Below, in pieces: positions 23,694 through 29,394 of a stretch of 32,548 bases of DNA. Origin of the DNA: Flavobacteriales bacterium. GTDB lineage: Bacteria; Bacteroidota; Bacteroidia; Flavobacteriales_F; PHOS-HE28. Both the position numbers and the translations under genes were made by a program. The stretch covers positions 1-32,548 of the forward strand of contig JADLBK010000180.1 in assembly GCA_020847755.1 (NCBI GenBank), written 5' to 3'. Under the pieces are notes generated by a model. The model did no database searches. It was not told where the DNA came from and saw only the letters and a list, made by a program, of their open reading frames with translations. Numbering within the stretch: the stretch's first letter is position 1; each line of letters opens with the position of its first letter.

Positions 23694-25124
23694 ATGGCCA
23701 TCGCGCTCACCTTCCACGGCGCCGCCGGAACCGTCACCGGCAGCAAGCACCTGCTCGAGGTGCAGCATCGCGATGGCGCCGTCCACCGCGTGCTTCTCGA
23801 CTGCGGCATGTTCCAGGGCGAGGCGGTCGGCCGGTCGAAAGGGGATCCCAACCGCCACTTCGGTTTCGATCCCGGCAGCGTGGACGCCGTGGTGCTGAGC
23901 CACGCCCACATCGACCACAGCGGCCTGCTTCCGCGCCTGGTGGCCGAAGGTTTCGACGGTCCCATCCACAGCACCCCGGCCACGCGCGACCTCTGCGCCA
24001 TCATGCTGGAGGACAGTGCGCGCATCCAGGAGGCCGACCATGCCTACGACCTCAAGCGCGCCAAACGCCAGGGACGTGCGCTCGACGAGCCGGGCCCGTT
24101 GTACACCGTGGACGAAGTGCCCCTGGCGATGCAACGCTTCGAGGCACACGACCTGAACAGTGCGTTCACCGTGGCACCGGGCATCACCTGCACCTTCACC
24201 GAGGCGGGCCATATCCTCGGCAGCGCCGCGGTGCACCTCACCATCGACGATGGCGAACGGGTCCTGCGCCTCACGTTCACCGGTGATGTGGGCCGCTACG
24301 TCGATCGGCTGCTGCCTGAGCCCGCCCCGTTCCCGCAGGCCGATGTCATCGTGTGCGAGAGCACCTACGGCGACCGCGACCACCCCGGCATCGCGGAGGC
24401 CGAAGAGGAGCTGCTGCGGCATGTCACCGAGGCCTGCGTGGAGCGCCGCGGCAAGCTGCTCATTCCCGCCTTCAGCATCGGCAAGACGCAGGAGATCCTG
24501 TACACGCTCAACAGCCTCAGCAACCAGGGCCGCCTGCCCCGCATCCCCGTCTTCGTGGACAGCCCGCTGGCGATCAGCGCCACCGGGATCGTGCGTCAGC
24601 ACAGCGCTTGCTTCCGACCGGAGGTGCGGGCCGAACTGGAGCACGATGCCGACCTGTTCAGCTTCCCCGGGGTGGAGTTCGTGCGCAACCCCGAGCGCAG
24701 CAAGCAGCTCAACGCCCGGCAGGAGCCCTGCATCGTCATCGCGGCCAGCGGCATGATGGAGGCCGGACGCATCCGCCACCACCTGCGCCACAGTCTGCCC
24801 AACCCGCGCAACACCGTGCTTGCCGTCGGCTTCTGCGCCCCCGGCACGCTGGGCCACGACATCCTCAGCGGCCACCAGGTGGTGCACATCTTCGGTGAAC
24901 CCGTTCCCGTGAAGGCCGCCGTGCTGCGCATGGAGTTCTACAGTGCGCATGCGGACCGTGGCGAGCTGGTGCGCTACCTCGGCTGCCAGGACCCTGCCCG
25001 CGTGCGCCAGCTCTTCCTGGTGCACGGCATCACCGCCAGCTTGAACGGCCTGCAGGAACGGCTCGCCGCCGCAGGCCACCACAACATCGCCATCCCTCAC
25101 AAGGGCCAGCGCTTCGTGCTCTGA
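23694..25124 (+). CDS. Metallo-beta-lactamase / beta-CASP RNase-like hydrolase
   Basis: A 476-residue cytosolic metalloenzyme of the beta-CASP group (CPSF73/Ysh1-like). It starts with the diagnostic LTFHGAAGTVTGSKHLLEV. The zinc motif HAHIDH is at 70-75 in VVLSHAHIDHSGLLP. Later ligands are the His in EAGHILGSAAVHL and the Asp in FTGDVGR. The beta-CASP insert (about 215-390) includes ESTYGDRDH, PAFSIGKTQEILYTL, VDSPLAISAT and ASGMMEAGRIRHHL. The C-terminal RMMBL part has RMEFYSAHADRGELVRYL, supplying the last His, and ends LVHGITASLNGLQERL. Family members are RNA endo/exonucleases; the exact substrate is not predictable. Full length. It converges on the outer-membrane barrel gene with stop codons two bases apart. 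Confidence 0.94.
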   Translation: MAIALTFHGAAGTVTGSKHLLEVQHRDGAVHRVLLDCGMFQGEAVGRSKGDPNRHFGFDPGSVDAVVLSHAHIDHSGLLPRLVAEGFDGPIHSTPATRDLCAIMLEDSARIQEADHAYDLKRAKRQGRALDEPGPLYTVDEVPLAMQRFEAHDLNSAFTVAPGITCTFTEAGHILGSAAVHLTIDDGERVLRLTFTGDVGRYVDRLLPEPAPFPQADVIVCESTYGDRDHPGIAEAEEELLRHVTEACVERRGKLLIPAFSIGKTQEILYTLNSLSNQGRLPRIPVFVDSPLAISATGIVRQHSACFRPEVRAELEHDADLFSFPGVEFVRNPERSKQLNARQEPCIVIAASGMMEAGRIRHHLRHSLPNPRNTVLAVGFCAPGTLGHDILSGHQVVHIFGEPVPVKAAVLRMEFYSAHADRGELVRYLGCQDPARVRQLFLVHGITASLNGLQERLAAAGHHNIAIPHKGQRFVL

Positions 25125-25126
25125 GC

Positions 25127-25759
25127 TCAGCGGCCGCTGCGGCCCAGCACGATGCCCGCCGTGGCATACCACGTCAGGTTCCGCGGGTCGTCGTACACGG
25201 TGTTCAGCGCCTCCTCATCAAGCACCTGGCTCAGGCCCGCGCTCACTCCGGCTTCCACCGTGATGAACCAGATGTCGAGGCCGACACCGGCATCGAGGTT
25301 GAAGGAACCGGCCGTCAGGTCATCCCGGTTCCACGCGATATCCTCGTTGCTGTTGTCCACGCTCAGCAAGAGGTCGTAGCTGGGCCCCAGGTTCAGCCGC
25401 AGTTTGAAGCCGTCCTTGTGCACCAGGTTGAAGCCCACGAGCGCCTTGGCCTTCAATACGGTGCGCACCAGGTCGTTCTCCACCAGGAAGGTGTCCAGCA
25501 GCAGAGGTACCTGCATCTGCACCACCGTCGCCTGTCGGCCGAGATGAAGCCCCGGCTGGAGGTACACGCGTCTTCCGAGCCGGACGTCCACCCCCGCCTG
25601 CCAGCCCATGTTGCCCCGGAAATCGCCGTTGTCGGGATCGCCCTGGAGGGTCTGCATCAGCAGGCCCACCTGCGGGTTCACCTGCACTTGGCCATGGGCG
25701 GTCCCCACCCCGACGAACAGGACGAGGGCCAGGGGAAGAAGGTGGCGGGTCAGGCGCAT
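25127..25759 (-). CDS. Small outer-membrane beta-barrel protein (PorT-like/porin-type)
   Basis: A 210-residue exported protein with signal peptide MRLTRHLLPLALVLFVGVGTAHG. The rest shows alternating hydrophobic strands typical of the Bacteroidota OMP_b-brl_2 / PorT-like group: WQAGVDVRLGRRVYLQPGLHLGRQ, LVGFNLVHKDGFKLRLNLGPSYDLLLSV, FNLDAGVGLDIWFITVEAGVSAGLSQV, NLTWYATAGIVLGR. The 'G-x-D-x-x-x-(R/K)-x-x-x-x-x-P-G-L' start is family-like. An 8- to 10-strand barrel is expected; function unknown. Start at 25759 is fixed by the signal peptide. The gene is divergent from the small membrane protein gene. Confidence 0.82.
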   Translation of the reverse strand: MRLTRHLLPLALVLFVGVGTAHGQVQVNPQVGLLMQTLQGDPDNGDFRGNMGWQAGVDVRLGRRVYLQPGLHLGRQATVVQMQVPLLLDTFLVENDLVRTVLKAKALVGFNLVHKDGFKLRLNLGPSYDLLLSVDNSNEDIAWNRDDLTAGSFNLDAGVGLDIWFITVEAGVSAGLSQVLDEEALNTVYDDPRNLTWYATAGIVLGRSGR

Positions 25760-25777
25760 GGCATCTGTACTGTGCCG

Positions 25778-25785
25778 TGAAGCTA
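25778..25785 (-). promoter_or_regulatory. Putative -7 box of the small barrel gene
   Basis: On the minus strand TAGCTTCA, 18 bases before the start at 25759. It lies 20 bases from the divergent box at 25806-25813. Confidence 0.33.
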
Positions 25786-25805
25786 CGACCAGGGCGACCG
25801 CGTGC

Positions 25806-25813
25806 GACCTTTG
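25806..25813 (+). promoter_or_regulatory. Putative -7 box of the small membrane protein gene
   Basis: GACCTTTG, four bases before the ATG at 25818; same box and spacing as at 8449-8456. Confidence 0.38.
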
Positions 25814-25817
25814 CCCC

Positions 25818-26321
25818 ATGCCCGCCGTCACCGTCCGCGACCTGCGCCGCCGCCGCACCACCGTGGCCACGGTCGTGTTCCTGTCGGTGGCCCTCGGCAT
25901 CCTGTGGTGGGGCCAGGTGATGGGCGACCTCGATGGCACCATCGCGCTGGGCATGATCGGTGCCTGCGCCACGGTCTACATCGGCCTCCTGAACTACTGG
26001 CTTCAACGGGACAAGGTCATGCAGGACCTGTTCACGGCCTTCAACGCGCGCTACGATCGGTTGAACGGTGACCTGCTCGCCATCCAGAAGGGCGTGTACA
26101 TGGACGGCGACCCCGATCGCGTGATCCTGGACTACCTGAACCTGTGTGCAGAGGAGTACTTCTGGTACACCAGGGGCCGCATCGACACCGCCATCTGGCT
26201 GGCCTGGCGCAACGGCATGGAGAACTGGCTGCAGGTGCCCGCCGTGCGGGATGTGGCGCGGCGTGAAGCCGCCCAGCGCGACAGCTACTACGGTCTGTTC
26301 GACACCGTGCCGGTGGACTGA
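25818..26321 (+). CDS. Unknown membrane-anchored protein with two transmembrane helices
   Basis: A 167-residue protein that I do not recognise. A basic N-terminus (RDLRRRRT) precedes two hydrophobic helices at about 14-33 and 41-61, separated by GDLDG. A soluble, probably cytosolic, helical C-terminal part follows (about 65-167) with LFTAFNARYDRLNGDL, DYLNLCAEEYFWYTRGRID and WLAWRNGMENWLQVP. The last two stretches look like a conserved domain I have seen attached to one or two helices in other hypothetical proteins, but I cannot name it with confidence. The ATG at 25818 is preferred because the -7-like box is immediately upstream and because upstream codons overlap the divergent promoter. It converges with tryptophan 2,3-dioxygenase, stops directly abutting (TGATCA). 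Confidence 0.72.
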   Translation: MPAVTVRDLRRRRTTVATVVFLSVALGILWWGQVMGDLDGTIALGMIGACATVYIGLLNYWLQRDKVMQDLFTAFNARYDRLNGDLLAIQKGVYMDGDPDRVILDYLNLCAEEYFWYTRGRIDTAIWLAWRNGMENWLQVPAVRDVARREAAQRDSYYGLFDTVPVD

Positions 26322-27326
26322 TCAGGCCTTGAAGCGCAGCACCTCCCGCACCTGCGCCGGCAGGGGGGGCAGCTTGCGCCGCTCGAAGAGGAAGCTGCTC
26401 AGGTCCGCCACTTCGCTGAAGATGTAGTGGCTGTCCATGGCGCCGCGCAGGTACGCCTTGCCCGTGCTGCCGCCCGTGCCCACCCGCAGGCCGATCATCC
26501 GGTGCACCATGTTCAGGTGACGCCCTCTCCACGCCGCCATCGCCTCGTCGATGTCCAACAGCGCCTCCAGGAAGCGGAACGGCTGCTGGAAGATGGGCTC
26601 GTCGCGGTACAGCATGATGAAGAGCGCGCTGCGGCAGGCCTTGGGGCTCAGCTTCCGCTCGGCCGATCCCTCCACGAAGATCTTCCGCCACAAGGCCGCG
26701 TTGCCCTCCTCGCCCTGCACCAGGCTCGCGTCGTAGATCCGCTCCAGCTGGTCGAAGAACCCGGCCCCGCCCTGGGGCCAGTACCGCTCTTCCAGGAAAG
26801 GCATGCGCTCCAGCCACGCGTTCACCAGCTCCAGCAGCGTGGGCAGCTGCTCCAGCGCCTCGATCTCCGCCTTGTGCTCGGCCTTCAGCTGGCTGGTGTA
26901 GTACTGCTTTCCGAACCGCGCCTCCATGCGCAGTCCGAGCCGCGCCTCCAGCACCTTGAACTGCATGCTCTGGAACCCGCTCGCCGGACGCAGCATGTCG
27001 CGGAAGTCCAGAAAGTCCAGTGGCGTCATCGTCTCCATGATGTCCATCTGGTGCACCAGCACGTCCAGGATCGTCTTCACCCGCTGAAGGCGATGCACCG
27101 CGATGTTCAGCTCGCCACCGTTGTCGTCCACGTGGCGGTCCGCGAACAGGCCGATCACACTGCCCACCTCGTGCAGCACCTGCTTGAACCACAGCTCGTA
27201 GGCCTGATGGATCACGATGAAGAGCATCTCATCGTGGGCATGCTGGCCGCGCTTGTCGCTCTCCAGGGCCTGCGCGCCGAGGATCTTCTCGAGTTGGAGG
27301 TAGTCGGGGTAGTAGACGTTGGACAT
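26322..27326 (-). CDS. kynA: Tryptophan 2,3-dioxygenase
   Basis: A 334-residue heme enzyme that converts L-tryptophan to N-formylkynurenine, the first step of the kynurenine pathway. It has the N-terminal active-site motif HDEMLFIVIHQAYELWFKQ at 31-49, the substrate carboxylate-binding LRPASGFQS at 112-120 (R113), the heme-ligand His270 in WRGRHLNMVHRMIG, and the GTGGSTG loop at 283-289. These correspond to H55, R117 and H240 of the Xanthomonas enzyme by family knowledge. No other kynurenine genes are in the window. ATG 27326 (MSNVYYPDYLQLEKIL) gives the normal family length; ATG 27350 is an alternative. The C-terminus abuts the convergent small membrane protein gene without a gap. Confidence 0.96.
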   Translation of the reverse strand: MSNVYYPDYLQLEKILGAQALESDKRGQHAHDEMLFIVIHQAYELWFKQVLHEVGSVIGLFADRHVDDNGGELNIAVHRLQRVKTILDVLVHQMDIMETMTPLDFLDFRDMLRPASGFQSMQFKVLEARLGLRMEARFGKQYYTSQLKAEHKAEIEALEQLPTLLELVNAWLERMPFLEERYWPQGGAGFFDQLERIYDASLVQGEEGNAALWRKIFVEGSAERKLSPKACRSALFIMLYRDEPIFQQPFRFLEALLDIDEAMAAWRGRHLNMVHRMIGLRVGTGGSTGKAYLRGAMDSHYIFSEVADLSSFLFERRKLPPLPAQVREVLRFKA

Positions 27327-27379
27327 GGACCGTTGTGCCCATGGAGGCATGTGCTCCTGTGCACATGGACCGGGGATGG

Positions 27380-27387
27380 CGAATGTA
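27380..27387 (-). promoter_or_regulatory. Putative -7 box of the tryptophan dioxygenase gene
   Basis: On the minus strand TACATTCG, 53 bases before the chosen ATG at 27326. It lies 22 bases from the divergent box at 27410-27417. Confidence 0.36.
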
Positions 27388-27409
27388 GGCGGCTCCGTTC
27401 GTGACGGGC

Positions 27410-27417
27410 TAACTTTG
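27410..27417 (+). promoter_or_regulatory. Putative -7 box (exact consensus) of the TonB-domain gene
   Basis: TAACTTTG is a full match to TAnnTTTG, the best in the window, seven bases before the ATG at 27425. Confidence 0.58.
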
Positions 27418-27424
27418 ATCAGCC

Positions 27425-27919
27425 ATGCGTGTACCGTGCCTCTTGCTCGTTCTGTGTGGCCCCCCTGTCCTGGTGGCGCAGGAGGGTGCCACACCCGTGC
27501 GTTCCGATGCGGATGCCGGACAGGCGCTGTTCGAGCGGGGGTTCCGGAAGGACGGTCCGGGCACGACCCCGGTCGAGGTGATGCCGGCCTTTCCGGGTGG
27601 CGAGGCGGAGCTGTACCGAAGGGTCCGGGAGGAGACCCGCTATCCGAAGGAGGCGCTCCGGGAGGGCGTCACCGGCCGTGTGATGGTGCACTTCGTGGTG
27701 GAGAAGGACGGCCGGGTGGACAGCGTGTGGGTTCCTGTCCACGTCGATCACCAGCTCGATGCGGAGGCCATCCGCGTGGTGCGCAGCCTTCCACCGTGGA
27801 CTCCGGCCACCATGGACGGCCGACCGGTACGGGTGCTCTTCCAGCTGCCCATCACCTTCAAGATGGACCCGTCCGTGGCGGAGAAACGCAGGAAGAAGAC
27901 CGCCCGCCGACGCGGGTGA
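27425..27919 (+). CDS. Periplasmic TonB C-terminal-domain protein without membrane anchor
   Basis: A 164-residue protein with a short signal peptide (MRVPCLLLVLCGPPVLVAQ). About 50-155 form a TonB C-terminal domain: VEVMPAFPGGEAELYRRVREETRYP, the core YPKEALREGVTGRVMVHFVVEKDGRVDSV, and the last strands AIRVVRSLPPWTPATMDGRPV and FQLPITFKM. In classical TonB this domain contacts the TonB box of outer-membrane receptors, but there the N-terminus is a membrane helix with a proline-rich linker; here it is exported and short, so it cannot transduce energy from ExbBD by the standard route. Such stand-alone versions are common in Bacteroidota and of unknown role. The basic tail (EKRRKKTARRRG) is notable. 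It converges with the Rieske gene nine bases away. Confidence 0.86.
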   Translation: MRVPCLLLVLCGPPVLVAQEGATPVRSDADAGQALFERGFRKDGPGTTPVEVMPAFPGGEAELYRRVREETRYPKEALREGVTGRVMVHFVVEKDGRVDSVWVPVHVDHQLDAEAIRVVRSLPPWTPATMDGRPVRVLFQLPITFKMDPSVAEKRRKKTARRRG

Positions 27920-27928
27920 ACCCGAAGG

Positions 27929-28372
27929 TCAGGCCACGCGCACCTTCAGCACGTCGCCGGCCACCTCCACCGGGTAGGTCTTCAGCCCTTGCTGCGCAGG
28001 ACCCTTGGTCACCTGGCCGTTCATGTCGAAGGCGCTGCCGTGCCATCCGCACACCAGCTTGTCGCCATCGGGCTTCACCGGGCCACCCTTGTGCGGGCAG
28101 TTCAGCACCAGCGCCTTGTAGGTGCCGTCCGCGCCCTTGCTGATGTACAGCTTGTCCCCCAGCCCCTTCGCGCTCACCAGGCCCATCCCGTCGGACAGGC
28201 TGGACATCGGGATGGAGAGCACGCCGTTCTCCACGGCCAGCGCGGCCGAGGCGGAGGAGCCCGCTGCGGCGGTCTTGCCGGAGGAACAGCTTTCGAGCGA
28301 GGCCAGGGCGGGCACGGCGGCCAGGGCGGCGCAGGCCTTGCAGCCCGCGAGCAGGAAGTTGCGACGGTCCAT
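27929..28372 (-). CDS. Exported Rieske [2Fe-2S] protein
   Basis: A 147-residue protein. The N-terminus MDRRNFLLAGCKAC resembles a Tat-type signal (RRNFLL) with a hydrophobic stretch to about residue 25, then LESC, a possible lipid-attachment Cys29. Residues about 48-147 form a small Rieske domain with cluster ligands C92-x-H94 and C108-x-x-H111 (CPHKGG ... CGWHGSAFD). The 13 residues between the halves are at the short end for the family, and the extra cysteines that form a disulfide in bc1-type Rieske proteins are absent, so it is closer to Rieske ferredoxin/ubiquinol-oxidase-like single proteins. Role: periplasmic electron transfer, partner unknown; no oxygenase or cytochrome b gene adjoins. 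Start at 28372 is fixed by the Tat-like signal. Confidence 0.9.
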   Translation of the reverse strand: MDRRNFLLAGCKACAALAAVPALASLESCSSGKTAAAGSSASAALAVENGVLSIPMSSLSDGMGLVSAKGLGDKLYISKGADGTYKALVLNCPHKGGPVKPDGDKLVCGWHGSAFDMNGQVTKGPAQQGLKTYPVEVAGDVLKVRVA

Positions 28373-28393
28373 GGAGGGGATGTTGGTCGAGCG

Positions 28394-28401
28394 GAAAGAT
28401 A
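28394..28401 (-). promoter_or_regulatory. Putative -7 box of the Rieske gene
   Basis: On the minus strand TATCTTTC, one position from TAnnTTTG, 21 bases before the start at 28372. Confidence 0.45.
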
Positions 28402-28484
28402 GACGCTCCCTGCGGAACACGGGCGCAGGCCACATGGTTCACAACCCTTAACAGACGACCGGGCATTCCGGCATGGGAATGGCT

Positions 28485-28492
28485 TACCTTGC
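28485..28492 (+). promoter_or_regulatory. Putative -7 box of the Cys/His-rich protein gene
   Basis: TACCTTGC, 21 bases before the ATG at 28514. Confidence 0.38.
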
Positions 28493-28513
28493 GTTCAAAT
28501 CAGACCCCATCCC

Positions 28514-28939
28514 ATGCGCATCCTCCTGAGCATCGCCGCCACCCTGGCCTTCCTGGCCACGGCTACCGCACAAAGCACCGCCACCGACAAGGTGGCCACC
28601 GAGAAAGCCACCGCTGTGGCGCCGGCCAGCCCGCAGAAGGCCACTGCTGTGGCGCCTGCGACCACCATCGCGACCTCCAGTGAGACCAAGGCCCCGTCCT
28701 GCGCCGGTGGCGCCAAGACGGCCGGTGCGGCCTGTTGCGCCGGCAAGGCCGGAGCCAGCGCCGATGCCAAGGCCGCTTGCGCCGGTCACGATCACAAGGC
28801 CCATGGTGAGGCGCATGGAGAGCACGGTGCCCATGGCGATGCCAAGGCCGCCGGTTGCTCCGGTGCTGCCAAGGCCGGTTGCTGCGCAGGCAAGGCCGGT
28901 GCGAAGGCCGAGGCCACACCCGCCCCTGAGTCCAAGTAA
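28514..28939 (+). CDS. Secreted Ala-rich low-complexity protein with Cys and His clusters
   Basis: A 141-residue protein with a signal peptide (MRILLSIAATLAFLATATAQ, 1-20). The mature part is almost only Ala, Gly, Lys, Thr, Cys and His. KATAVAPA occurs twice (31-38, 42-49) and CCAGKAGA twice (74-81, 123-130). Seven Cys (63, 74, 75, 89, 115, 123, 124) flank a central His-rich stretch, GHDHKAHGEAHGEHGAHGD (91-109), with six His. The composition suggests a periplasmic or secreted metal-binding or metal-buffering protein, but that is inference; no family is recognised. The coding reality is supported by the signal peptide, the promoter box, the terminator hairpin 21 bases after the stop, and the ordered Cys/His pattern. 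Its low complexity means alternative frames also stay open. Confidence 0.72.
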   Translation: MRILLSIAATLAFLATATAQSTATDKVATEKATAVAPASPQKATAVAPATTIATSSETKAPSCAGGAKTAGAACCAGKAGASADAKAACAGHDHKAHGEAHGEHGAHGDAKAAGCSGAAKAGCCAGKAGAKAEATPAPESK

Positions 28940-28960
28940 GCTCCGCCGCACGGCGTTCAT

Positions 28961-28990
28961 GAAGCCCTCCGACCACGGTCGGGGGGCTTC
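28961..28990. terminator. Bidirectional terminator hairpin between convergent genes
   Basis: A 13-bp stem with one G-T pair (28961-28973 with 28978-28990) and loop CACG. It lies between the stops of the Cys/His-rich gene (28939) and the small unknown gene on the other strand (28997) and can serve both; neither side has a T-run. Confidence 0.65.
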
Positions 28991-28996
28991 GTGCGT

Positions 28997-29389
28997 TCAG
29001 CCCAGGAACACCACCTCCATCCGCTCGTCCGGGCCCAGCCGCAGGTCGCGCAGCCGCAGTTCCATCAACCAGCCCATCACCGGCGGGGCGTCCGTGCGCA
29101 GCTCCACCGGCACGTAGGTCCAGTTGCGGATGTTGCGGAACACCGGATCGGGCCAGGTGGGATTGAACAGCACGCTGAAGCGGAACACCTGGTGGTCCGC
29201 GACCAGCTCCCGGCCGCGGTCATCGTAGGCCCGGGTGGTGACGATCAGGGCGGCGCGGTTCAACCGCCGCTGCCAGTCAGGATCCGTCGTGGCGAAGAAG
29301 GCCTGCCGCAACGCGATGCGCGGCCGTTCCGTGGCGCTGAAGCGCGCTTCGGGATGCCCGGTGTCCAGCGTGATGTGCCGCGCGCCCAT
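28997..29389 (-). CDS. Small unknown protein, last gene of a three-gene operon
   Basis: A 130-residue protein that I do not recognise. It begins MGARHITLDTGHPEARFS and lacks a signal peptide or membrane helix. It is rich in Arg and has beta-strand-like segments ALIVTTRAYDDRGRELVADHQVFRFSVLFNP and YVPVELRT, then MGWLMELRLRDLRLGPDERMEVVFLG. The overall look is a compact cytosolic alpha/beta protein. The ATG is five bases after the stop of the upstream helix-hairpin-helix gene, and I see no separate promoter box, so it is co-transcribed with it. The downstream hairpin ends the operon. Confidence 0.72.
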   Translation of the reverse strand: MGARHITLDTGHPEARFSATERPRIALRQAFFATTDPDWQRRLNRAALIVTTRAYDDRGRELVADHQVFRFSVLFNPTWPDPVFRNIRNWTYVPVELRTDAPPVMGWLMELRLRDLRLGPDERMEVVFLG

Positions 29390-29394
29390 CGGTT

